A DNA stretch of 64,000 nucleotides from contig NZ_CP088024.1 of NCBI RefSeq assembly GCF_013373795.3, positions 1 through 64,000 on the forward strand. The letters are read 5' to 3'. Positions 8,463 through 16,923 of the stretch are shown here, in pieces (position 1 is the stretch's first letter; every line of letters starts with the position of its first letter). The notes under the pieces are model-generated. The model saw only the letters and a list, made by a program, of their open reading frames with translations, did no database searches and was not told the origin of the DNA. Position numbers and translations under genes: made by a program. This stretch comes from Bradyrhizobium quebecense. Its GTDB lineage: Bacteria > Pseudomonadota > Alphaproteobacteria > Rhizobiales > Xanthobacteraceae.

Positions 8463-9709
8463 CCCGCAGCGGGATGCGGGTCATGACCCGCTCCGACATC
8501 CGCTCCAACAGGCCCGCCATCGAGATTGCCGATATTCTGTGCCGGCATGGCGACGCCTATCGCCGTGTACATGCCGGTCATCTGGGGCGGGTCGAGCGGC
8601 GCGTGATGAGCGCGATCGTTGCGTGCCGGACCGAGGCGCTCGGCGGCCACATGCAGGCTTGCGACGACTGCGGCACGACACGCGTTGCCTATAATTCCTG
8701 CCGCAATCGGCACTGTCCGAAGTGTCAGGGGAGAGCCCGAGCCGCGTGGCTCGCCGCGCGTCAAGCCGACCTGCTTCCGGTTCCCTATTTCCACGTCGTC
8801 TTTACACTTCCCGCACCGATCGCCGCGATCGCTTTCCAGAACAAGGCCGTCGTCTATGCCATCCTGTTCAAGGCTGCCGCCGAGGCGATGACGACGCTCG
8901 CCGCCAATCCACGCCGGCTCGGCGGTGCGATCGGCGGCGTCGCCGTCCTCCACACCTGGGGACAGACGCTGATGCATCATCCCCACGTCCATTGCGTCGT
9001 TCCGGGTGGCGGCCTCTCGCCCGATGGCGCGCGCTGGACCGCTTGCCGACCGAACTTCTTCCTGGCCGTCAAACCGTTGTCCAGACTATTTCGCACACTT
9101 TTTCTCAAACGTCTGTCGGCAGCCTTCAACTCCGGTGCCTTCCGTTTCTTCGGCGATCTCGGAGCTCTGGCCGAGCCGGCTGCCTTTGCGGCCCACCTCG
9201 ACGCCATGCGACGCATCAACTGGGTTGTTTACGCCAAGCGGCCCTTCGGCGGACCCGCACAGGTCCTGGCCTATCTCGGCCGCTACACCCATCGCGTCGC
9301 GATCGCCAACAGCCGGCTCGTCGCACTCGACGACGATCATGTCGCCTTCTCATGGAAGGACTATCGCCAAAACAGCGCGACAAAGATCATGAATCTCAAG
9401 CCCGATGAGTTCATTCGCCGTTTCCTGCTTCATACGCTGCCTGACGGCTTCCACCGCATCCGCCACTTCGGCTTCATGGCCAACCGCCATCGCGCTGCCA
9501 AGCTCGCCCTTTGCCGCGAACTTCTCGATCATGAGCGAACAGCCCCAAACGATGGCCAGCCGTCGCCTGTGGATTCGGAGGCTCAAACCTGGGCCGAGGT
9601 TCCTGCCTGTCCCGATTGTGGTGGCGTCATGCGCATCATTGAGCGCTTTCGACATAGCTTCAGACGCCCCAGCCCTCGAACATCACCGTTCCGATGCGAC
9701 ACATCGTGA
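8459..9709 (+). CDS. IS91-family HUH transposase, copy A
   Basis: The product is 416 aa and its ATG overlaps the recombinase stop (ATGA). The N-terminus has the zinc-binding CDDCGTTRVAYNSCRNRHCPKCQ-type module (four Cys and His). The HUH nickase motif is in MHHPHVHCVVPGGG, and the catalytic Tyr lies in YLGRYTHRVAIAN. A C-terminal CPDCGG pair follows. It should act by rolling-circle transposition. It differs from copy B at one visible residue (F in SGAFRFF versus L). Confidence 0.93.
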   Translation: MTRSGMRVMTRSDIRSNRPAIEIADILCRHGDAYRRVHAGHLGRVERRVMSAIVACRTEALGGHMQACDDCGTTRVAYNSCRNRHCPKCQGRARAAWLAARQADLLPVPYFHVVFTLPAPIAAIAFQNKAVVYAILFKAAAEAMTTLAANPRRLGGAIGGVAVLHTWGQTLMHHPHVHCVVPGGGLSPDGARWTACRPNFFLAVKPLSRLFRTLFLKRLSAAFNSGAFRFFGDLGALAEPAAFAAHLDAMRRINWVVYAKRPFGGPAQVLAYLGRYTHRVAIANSRLVALDDDHVAFSWKDYRQNSATKIMNLKPDEFIRRFLLHTLPDGFHRIRHFGFMANRHRAAKLALCRELLDHERTAPNDGQPSPVDSEAQTWAEVPACPDCGGVMRIIERFRHSFRRPSPRTSPFRCDTS

Positions 9710-10128
9710 GCCAAGTCATGTCGTGCACGACGATCATCATTCGTCATTTCGCTCCCAGCGTCTCGATCATCGCGGACGATGTCGAATCCGTGCTGTCACA
9801 CTGCGCGACAACAACCGTCCGATGCAGCAAAAGGCCTATCGCGATCTCAGGCGAAGCGCGTCTGATCTCAACTCTTCCAGGATGCGCACTCCTGTGTCTC
9901 TGCCTCACGCGCCGAGCCAGCAGATCGGGCATGGCGATCTCGAACAATCCCCATAGCTGCAAAACCGCGAATAGCCTCCCGCGCCTTCGTTCAATCCGGC
10001 TTCAATGAGGTCGCGTCATAAGCGCCTGCCGCGCCCTCGCGTGAGCGCGACCTCACAGAACCCTCCAGATTCCCAAAACGGCGCGAGTCAGATTCAAGAC
10101 TGTTTTTGGGGAGGCAGTCTTGGGTGTG

Positions 10129-10882
10129 ATGGACCGTTTGGTATTGAGCGACGCGGCTTGGGAGCGGATGGCGCCGCTGATCATAGGTCGCCCCGACCAG
10201 AAGGGCTCCACTTGGCGCGACAATCGGATGTTCGTGGAAGGTGTACTTTGGATTGTTCGCACGGGCTCTCCCTGGCGTGATCTCCCGGAGGCGTTCGGGG
10301 ATTGGAACAGCGTGTTCCGGCGCTTCAGTCGATGGAGCATCAAGGGCGTCTGGTGGCGGATCTTCGAGGCGATGTCCGATGATCCGGACTTCGAATATTT
10401 GATCGTCGATTCCACCATCGTCCGGGCGCATCAGCACGCCGCCGGGGCCAAAAAAGGGGGTCTGAAGATCAGGCGATCGGCCGCTCGCGCGGTGGCCTGA
10501 GCACCAAGATACATATGGCCGTTCGTGGCTTGGATGTCCCGTACGGTTCGCGCTGACCGCAGGCCAGAAGGGCGATGCACCGCAAGCTGCCGCATTGATC
10601 GAGGGACTACCTGCCGAGGTCGTCATGGCCGATACGGCCTATGACGCCGATCATTTGCGCCAAGCCATCGCCGCCAAGGGCGCGCTCGCCGTCATCCCCA
10701 ACAACCCATCACGCGCACTCAAATACCCGCTGGACAAGCACCTCTATGCCCAGCGTCACCTCGTCGAATGCTGCTTCTCAAAGCTCAAGCAGTTCCGCCG
10801 CGTCGCAACCCGCTTCGAAAAGACCGCCCGAAATTACCTAGCCGTCGTCACTCTCGCAGCCATCGTCCTTTGGATGCGGTAA
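10129..10882 (+). pseudogene. IS5-family (IS427-like) transposase, frameshifted
   Basis: OrfA from the ATG at 10129 matches the N-terminal domain (WERMAPLIIGRPDQKGSTWRDNR, IVDSTIVRAHQHAAG). An A6-G5 tract at about 10450-10460 is the kind of slippery site used for programmed -1 frameshifting in this group and leads into SEDQAIGRSRGGLSTKIH. A second defect, a one-base deletion near 10530, then puts the C-terminal half (10595-10882, VMADTAYDADHLRQ to IVLWMR) out of frame. It is therefore probably inactive even with programmed shifting. Confidence 0.8.
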
Positions 10883-10899
10883 GTGTCCACACGACCTAG

Positions 10900-10998
10900 A
10901 GCACCTCTTCTCGAATCAGGTGCCCATCAAAGAATCACAAGCGATTCTAGCGACTCAAGTTTTTCGGCTCAGTGCACCTCAAAAGATGTGGGTAATGG
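10900..10998. repeat. IS4-family terminal remnant
   Basis: This stretch resembles 28100-28200, upstream of the IS4-family transposase fragment: both contain CAGGTGCCCA, then GATTC tracts, CTCAAGTTTTT or TTCAAGTTTTT, and GTGGGTAAT. It is best read as the end of a related IS4/Tn5-like element whose body is gone. Confidence 0.5.
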
Positions 10999-11029
10999 TA
11001 AGTTAGCTCGGACGGATACGTTCGATCTT

Positions 11030-11092
11030 GCCGCCGTTAGGTAGAAACTCCCATTTCTCGCGCTGTTCAGATTTACTGGACCGGCTCTCTGG
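11030..11092. repeat. IS3-family terminal remnant fused to repC
   Basis: The segment (GTAGAAACTCCCATTTCTC, CTGTTCAGATTTACTGGACCGGCTC) matches the terminal repeat of the IS3 element ending at 49086. It overlaps the last codons of repC, so the final residues REPVQ of that protein are encoded by the IS end. Confidence 0.65.
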
Positions 11093-12380
11093 CGAGTTTT
11101 TCCGCGGAAGCACGATGTATGAGGCTGACCACTCGCGGTCCTCGCACGAGGACCGATTGAGGGCAGAAACGGCTCTCGTTCCCAGAAGGAGGGGCGACCG
11201 CAGCGGCATAGGTGGTTTCCTGCCTACAGCGGGATGTTTTCAAGACCATCAGCATTGACCAAATTGAAAACGCCCCAGCAGCTGCTCGTTGCGTCAAGGT
11301 TCGCAAATATCCACCAGCGTTTTTGATGGAGTCACCCCGTTGCAGGATCGCGGCAAGCGTAGCACTGGCCTGTACCTCTCCCATCACCGAGCAGGCCTCG
11401 CGCCAAGCGCTCCAACTAACACCGAGCAGCGGTCTAACGAGACTCGCTGTGGCGATCATATCCTGGATCGTCAGGATATTGCCGGCGGCATAATCTGCGA
11501 AATCCGGACAAGCCTCCACGACGCACCGAAGGGGAATCGTGATTGATTGGGTCTTCCCGTTCGGGATAGGTATGGTGGGAGTTTCAGCGGGCGACTCTTC
11601 TTGGACGGCCAGAGGAGGGATATCGGTGATGGCCAATCTTTCGCCCTTAATCGTCTCTGTATGCCGCTGCAGAATTGCGACAATGGCTGCGGCAAGAGCC
11701 CAACGCTTCTGCACGACGCTCTCCAGAGCCTCGCGAGAAGCACGGCGAGGAAGAGGCCGCACGACCTCCTGCAACTGCAGATGGATCGCTGGCCAATCGG
11801 CTTTCACTCCCTCTTCGGCACACACCGCGATCATCTTGACGATGTCGCGGCGTGCGAGGGTCGCTTCCTCACGTAAAGCCCTGAGGGCCTCGCGCTGTTT
11901 GGAAATATGATCTGCCAATTGCGCAAACTCCTCCGCCCGTGTGATGAGAGGGCTGAGATCAAACCCAAATGCTTGGACCGACGCGCCGTTTGCATCACGT
12001 CGGACGTAGCGCTTGCCGTTCGGACTGTCCCGCCGCACGAGAAGCCCCAGCTTGACCAAGGAAGCGAGATGGCGGCGGAGCGTGGAGGGTGCGACCCCGT
12101 GTGCCCGCATAGTAAGCCGGCGATTCGATGGATACACCACGGGCTTGCGGCAGCCTGCGACGAGAACTGTCCCGGGATGGAAACTCAACAGCGCGCTGAG
12201 GATTGTGAGCGCGCGATCGGATACATTAAGTTCGGATCGTGCCGCACAAATATCTCGGAACACCTGCCACTTGTTAACTGACTTGCTGCCCCGAAAGCCA
12301 CCCACTTCGCGGCAGTTTCCAATGGTGGCAAGGGACAGACGAGCCGGCCCGAAAGGAGCGATCGGGTTACATTCATACAT
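11073..12380 (-). CDS. repC: RepC, replication initiator of a repABC-type plasmid
   Basis: The product is 435 aa and acts as the replication initiator binding an origin usually lying inside repC. Recognisable segments are VNKWQVFRDICAARSELNVSDRALTIL (20-60), FPSN-like VYPSNRRLTMRAHGVAPSTLRRHLASL and RRDSPNGKRYVRRDANG, all RepC hallmarks, and GGYLRTLTQRAAAGAFSIWSMLMVL near the C-terminus. After about residue 380 the sequence no longer resembles RepC and ends within an IS3 terminus. No repA or repB is found upstream, so this is an orphan or decayed replicon copy. Function is uncertain. Confidence 0.85.
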   Translation of the reverse strand: MYECNPIAPFGPARLSLATIGNCREVGGFRGSKSVNKWQVFRDICAARSELNVSDRALTILSALLSFHPGTVLVAGCRKPVVYPSNRRLTMRAHGVAPSTLRRHLASLVKLGLLVRRDSPNGKRYVRRDANGASVQAFGFDLSPLITRAEEFAQLADHISKQREALRALREEATLARRDIVKMIAVCAEEGVKADWPAIHLQLQEVVRPLPRRASREALESVVQKRWALAAAIVAILQRHTETIKGERLAITDIPPLAVQEESPAETPTIPIPNGKTQSITIPLRCVVEACPDFADYAAGNILTIQDMIATASLVRPLLGVSWSAWREACSVMGEVQASATLAAILQRGDSIKNAGGYLRTLTQRAAAGAFSIWSMLMVLKTSRCRQETTYAAAVAPPSGNESRFCPQSVLVRGPRVVSLIHRASAEKLAREPVQ

Positions 12381-13319
12381 CTAGTAACTCTCATTCGGCC
12401 CAGAAGAGGACTCCGTTGACGAATGGTTGGGCAAAGCCTTCGCCGACTCGACAATTAGACTAACTACATTTCTCATTCTGTCGAGAGAGCCGGCACTTGT
12501 GAATGCGATCCGAACGTTCTCGTTGGGTTGGGCGCCCCCGCTGTCGCGCAATACTGGACTTGATCTCGCTGCGACACTCGATTGGCGCCGGCGCTTCGAG
12601 ATTCCTGGCTTGCCATGGCTATTACGTTCGCCTGACGAAGAATATGCAGTCGTCCCAACCAGATCTCTTCGAAACTGAACCTTGGAAAAACGCACGAACA
12701 AGCAAAGCGCGAGAGGTTTTCTGGTGCGGTGGCGGTTCCGTGCCATTCGCAAAGCCCGCCGACATTTGAGTTCCAGTTTCAGCTCAGCCCCCACCTGACT
12801 GTCCCGATCGCGTTTGCGTGAAAGTCTTTACGGTTTGCACTTGCGCAGAAATCAGAACCTCCGATGGGCGTTCAACCGCTAGCATTCTACCAAGAAGACG
12901 CCATTTACGGCAAAGTTGCGAATGCGAGAAGATTCCTAGAGTATCAATCAATACTTAGATCTCTTCTTTGACTTCTGTAGGTGGCGCTCATTATGAGATC
13001 CTGTGGTGCTTGGGTGGACAACGCGGCGGAGATTGGGCAAGGACTCTTCGGCGCCCGTTGGCGTACGATCGTTCGCATAACGATCGCGCATTCAAAGGCG
13101 TTCATGCCGCGAGCAGACCATCCTCCTGCCACCGCGTATCGAGACTACGTCGGTGCTATTAACCCGGTGCGCGCAATGACGCCTACGTAGCCAACCTTGA
13201 TCTTGCTACACTTGGCCGCAGTGCGTCTGCATAGGCTTCTATGTCACGTTCGATTGCCTTGAAGCGCTCCGCAGCTTCCTCTGCGTGTAGCTCTCGTATT
13301 TCGCTGCAATCGATCGACG
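12381..13319. other. No recognised gene
   Basis: This 0.94 kb lies where repB would be expected but no ParB-like sequence is seen on either strand. Short ORFs at 12503-12769 (+) and 12968-13190 (+) resemble nothing recognised. A 47-codon ORF on the minus strand (13326-13183, starting MPSSIDCSEIRELHAEEAAE) has protein-like composition but no family. The stretch is probably decayed plasmid backbone. Confidence 0.4.
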
Positions 13320-13579
13320 AGGGCATCTGCGCGGCTTTTGTCTACCGACAGCCGAAAAGCTGGCAACACTGATGGCGAGAAGAACCCGCACTACGGCGTA
13401 TCTCGATCGTTTGGGGAGAACGGTGAGCTGCAGCTGTCGCGAACCGACAGCCGATGCTCGCCTCCTGACGGAGGGCGGTCACACAATTGCCGGATATAAT
13501 GTGCAGCTCGCTTTCGACGGAAAACACAAGCTGATCGTCGCCAGCCAGGTGGTAAATGACGGCAATGACAGTGGCCAAC
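13320..13579 (+). pseudogene. IS1182-family transposase fragment
   Basis: Translation gives DARLLTEGGHTIAGYNVQ and LAFDGKHKLIVASQVVNDGN, a piece of the catalytic domain of IS1182 transposases (the YNVQ-D motif region), cut on the right by the IS1380 terminus at 13580. A frameshift just before DARLL separates it from the preceding LQLSRTDS. Confidence 0.75.
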
Positions 13580-13748
13580 TAGCCCGTCCTATTCGTGAGA
13601 GTGCGTTTTTTAGTCCGATTGATGTGGCCGCACATTTGCTCTGACGAGGCGCGCGGGATTGCCTTCGGCTTTTCACCGCCTGATGACCGGTACTTTGCAA
13701 CGCGCTTGAGGTGTAGGTTGGGCGCACAGGGGGCGGACGCCCCGCCGG

Positions 13749-15069
13749 TCAAGGACCGAGCGGCAGCAGCGCGCCTGGCAAGCCGCGGATCAGGTCGGCT
13801 TCGGGACATGCCGCGGCAAACGCAAGGCGAATGCGGCTCGTGGTCTCGACGACACGGGCAGCGAGTTTCAAGAGACGAAGACGCAGCGTCGCGAACTCGG
13901 CTGTGGCCAATTCCCGGTCTTTGGGAATCGCGTCGCGCACGGTCAGCATCAGCCAATAAGCGGCGGTGTCGAGAACGAGGCGGACTTGATTGGCGAGCGC
14001 CGAACGGCAGCTGGTGCGGTCGGAGGCGAGCTGCGTCTTATGCAGCTTGATCAGATTCTCGGCTTGGCCGCGCGCGCAATACAGGCTGTCGTAGATCCAC
14101 TCGGCCGAGCCGACATCGAGGCTGGTGACGACGAAACGGATGTCGAGGCCGAGCATCGTCGCCTCAATACGGGCGACGGTACGTCGTTCGCGATCCCAGG
14201 ACTTTGCCTTGTGGCGCGTCTCGGTATAGCCACGCAGAACCGGCAGGTTCTCGATGGCGCGTCGGGTGCGGATGTCGTCGGCGGCCTCGTCGACTTTTCT
14301 GGCGAGCGGCTTGGTGCCGGACAGACCGAAGATGTAGTCGATGCCGTTGGTCTCGCACCACGCCATTGCCTCCGGTGCCTCCGGCCGGGCATAGTGCCCG
14401 TCGCTACGGAACGTAATTCGCGTGTTGTGCCACCGCGTCCGGATATGCCGTATCAGGCGGCGCAGATGGGCACGCACCTCGACGCCGCCCGGCGTCTTGC
14501 CGGGCCGCAGCACGACCGCCACGGGCCGGCTCTTCTCCGTGTCGTAGACGTGGATCGGCAGGAAGCAGCGTTCGTCATAATGAGCGTTGAACAGCGAGAG
14601 CTGCTGATGGCCGTGGACGACATCGCAGGTATCATCGATGTCGAGCGTGACGGATGCCGGCTCGCGCGGGTAGCTATCCATCCATGCGTCGAAGGCGCGG
14701 AGCATTCTCCAGCCGCGACAGCGTCGGTTGGGAACACAGATCGCGACCCGTGTCCGGCAGCCGTCCGCAGGCCAGCTTGAATGCGGGATCGGACCGCAGA
14801 TGATCGAGGTCGTCGGCGTCCTCGTAGCCGCAGCAGATCGCGAACATGCGCGCGCGGAACATATCGACAAGGCTGTGCACGACCCGCGTCGGATCGCGCC
14901 GATCCGGGAACACCCGAGCCAAATTGTCGGCCAAGCCGAGACGCCGCTCGGCCATCGCCAGAAGCATCACGCCCCCGTTCGAGGTCAGCCGACCGCCATC
15001 GAAGGCAGCTGTGACTTTCTTGGCGTGAACGGCTGGAAACGAGAAGGGCAGAATCGTATCATCGGTCAT
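13749..15069 (-). pseudogene. IS1380-family transposase, internal deletion and frameshift
   Basis: The N-terminal part (15069-14674, MTDDTILPFSFPAV to LSRLENAPRLR) and the C-terminal part (from about 14700 to 13749) are in different frames. Compared with the intact copy, the residues equivalent to EVIRLSSVLVDL are missing at the junction, so a deletion of roughly 35 bp caused the shift. The rest, including the DIDDTCDVVHGHQQ and CARGQAENLIK segments, is well preserved. Confidence 0.88.
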
Positions 15070-15186
15070 GGCGGGCGTGGTGTTCGCGGCTGAAGGTGAT
15101 GGGGTTGGCTTTGCAACCGAATCCTACGCCGCATCAGCGCTTTACACCACGCTCGCCAGCCTCTCCGGCGCCCTCTGACGAATAAG

Positions 15187-16595
15187 GAGCTATCGCCAAA
15201 TTTTGGTGACGGCGCGGCCGGTCAGGCGGCGGCGGTTATGGGCTGACGGTCAGTCGGTTTGGCGATGACCTCGATCCCGTCGTTGAATGTCACACCGAGA
15301 ACGAGTTTTGGCAACTGGTTGCGGCCATCGAGACGACGCCGGCTTTTCTGCGCGGCCTCAAGCAGTTTGAAGACCATCGCGAGCGCCGTTCTGTTGGACA
15401 GGCAGCCCTTCGATCGGATCGTGCGGTGGCGCACGGTAGCGAAGGTGCTTTCAATGGGATTGGTGGTCCGCAGGTGTTTCCAGTGTTCGGCCGGGAAGTC
15501 GTAGAACGCCAGTAGCGTGTCCCGATCCTTGCTCAGGCAGTCGGCCGCCTTCTCGTATTTTGGCGTATAGCTCTCGATGAAGGCGTCGAACGCCAGCTCG
15601 GCGGCGGCCTTGGTTTCGGCCATCCAGCTCTCCTGCAACGCGCGTTTGGCTTTAGGCTGCTGGCTCTTCGGCAACTTGGCGATCACGTTGGCGGTCTTGT
15701 GTACCCAGCAGCGCTGCTCGCGCGTTTTCGGCCAGACCTCGCCGGCGGCCTTCCAGAACCCGAGCACGCCGTCGGCGATGGTGAGCCGCGGCGGCACGCC
15801 GAGCCCGCGCCGCTTCAGGTCGAGCAGCAGATCGCGCCAGTCCTGCGCGCTCTCGCGGGCGCCATCGGTGAAGCCGACCAGTTCCTTGCGGCCTTCCGGC
15901 GTCGCGCCGATCAGCACCAGGATGCACTGCTTTTCGTCTTCGAGGCGTGCTTGGAGATGGATGCCATCGGCCCAGATGTAGACGTAGCGCTTCGCCGACA
16001 GATCGCGCCTCTGCCACGCGGTGTGTTCGTCAAGCCAACCGTCCTTCAGACGGCCGATGCCGACAACCCGGCAGCATCCTTGCCGAGCAGCGCCGCCAGA
16101 GCCTCGGAGAAGTCGCCGGTGGAGATACCCTTCAGGTAAAGGATCGGCAGCAGCGTCTCGATCGATTTCGAGCGGCGCATGTAGGGCGGCAGGATCGACG
16201 GAGAGAACCGGATGCGGTCGGGATCGGTAGCCTCCGCCTCGCGATCGCGTACACGCGGCTGGCGGACGCCGACCGGACCGATACCCGTCATCACCTCGCG
16301 TTCCGGCAGGTGACCGTGGCGCACGAGCGCTGGTGGCCGTCCGCAGTCCTCAAATCGGCATGCTTGCCGAGAAAGTCCGCGACCTCGGCCTCGACCGCCT
16401 GGGCCAACAGAGCACGCGCCCCGTTGCGCAAGATTTCGGTGAGTTGATCGTCGACGTTTCCTGGCTGAATCAACTTGATGATGTTATCTTTGGACACGGC
16501 ATATCGCTCCTTCGGTGGAGAAGTGGAGGCGTCAAGCACCCCCACGATATGCCGCCTTCCCGATTCCCGCCGTCGCCAACTTTCAGCGATAGCTC
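15187..16595 (-). mobile_element. IS256-family element, copy 1 (1409 bp)
   Basis: Terminal inverted repeats begin GAGCTATCGC at both ends (15187 inward and 16595 inward) with imperfect continuation. The 9 bp direct repeat ACGAATAAG (15178-15186 and 16596-16604) is the target duplication and lies inside the IS1380 terminal repeat, proving insertion order. It is 7 bp shorter than copy 2 owing to a deletion in the transposase gene. Confidence 0.95.
15222..16545 (-). pseudogene. IS256 transposase, two frameshifts
   Basis: Three frames are needed: 16545-16291 (N-terminus, MGVLDASTSPPKERYAVS), 16324-16046 and 15917-15222 (C-terminus with DGVLGFWKAAGEVW, HRTIRSKGCLSNRTALAMVFK). The first shift, after TADGHQR, is shared with copy 2. 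The second is a 7 bp deletion (GCGGATG missing near 16056) found only here. The Mutator/IS256 DDE core (YIWADGIHLQAR, VLIGATPEGRKELVGF) is otherwise intact. Confidence 0.88.
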
Positions 16596-16612
16596 ACGAA
16601 TAAGACGGGCTA

Positions 16613-16851
16613 AGACCTCGACGACGGCCGTCGCATTGCCCGTCGCCTCGACCACCACATGATCGTCATGAGTGAGCTCTTTCCTGGCGAAGGCCTCCAG
16701 GCCGTTGCGTGTCATGGGAATGCGGCCGAGCCTTGTCAGTTGCCCATCGAGCAGCGCGGCAGCCTCGGCTGCTACCCGGTGGATAACCGCGATGGCGCCA
16801 CCAGCCCGCCACCGTGATGGAAGCGTAAAACTCTAGTTCTGGCTGGTCCAA
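16613..16851 (-). pseudogene. IS110-family transposase N-terminal fragment
   Basis: Reading leftward, MDQPELEFYASITVAG is followed after a frameshift by AIAVIHRVAAEAAALLDG and then DDHVVVEATGNATAVVEVL, the second acidic motif region of IS110 DEDD recombinases. The right part of the gene was replaced by the IS1380 terminus at 16612. Unrelated in sequence to the intact IS110 at 47.1-48.7 kb. Confidence 0.6.
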
Positions 16852-16923
16852 ACTTCGGTCTCGCTACATCGCTGCAAAACCATCGAGACTCTAACTGCCG
16901 CTGGATGAAAGTTCAGTGGCAGG

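Larger units (their letters stand above)
7493..10098 (+). mobile_element. IS91-family element, copy A (2606 bp)
   Basis: Boundaries come from comparison with the inverted copy at 24608-27213: identity starts at GGATTGAAC and ends at GATTCAAG on both. It carries a tyrosine recombinase and an HUH transposase with overlapping genes. The last 390 bp (9710-10098) are non-coding terminus. IS91 elements lack long inverted repeats and target GAAC/CAAG; GAAC lies at one edge and CAAG at the other. Both copies sit just inside another IS. Confidence 0.88.
7474..10899 (+). mobile_element. IS5-family (IS427-like) element interrupted by an IS91-family element
   Basis: The left terminus TAGGTAGTGTGGAC at 7474 is the inverted counterpart of GTCCACACGACCTA ending at 10899. 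The element begins directly at the right end of IS1380. Between its left terminus and its transposase ORF lies the IS91-family element 7493-10098. Removing that leaves an IS5-sized element of about 820 bp. The shared CTAG at both outer edges may be the target duplication. Confidence 0.7.
13580..16612 (-). mobile_element. IS1380-family element 2, interrupted by IS256
   Basis: The left terminus TAGCCCGTCCTATTCG is at 13580-13595. The right terminus is split by IS256: ACGAATAAG at 15178-15186 and again at 16596-16604, followed by ACGGGCTA to 16612. Without IS256 and one duplication the element is about 1.6 kb, as for element 1. Its transposase is damaged. Left flank is IS1182 debris, right flank IS110 debris. 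Confidence 0.88.

Noticed and set aside
13986..14780. 264-aa ORF on the plus strand
   Set aside because: Antisense to the IS1380 transposase relic; the equivalent frame also appears opposite the other IS1380 copy, as expected of a shadow.
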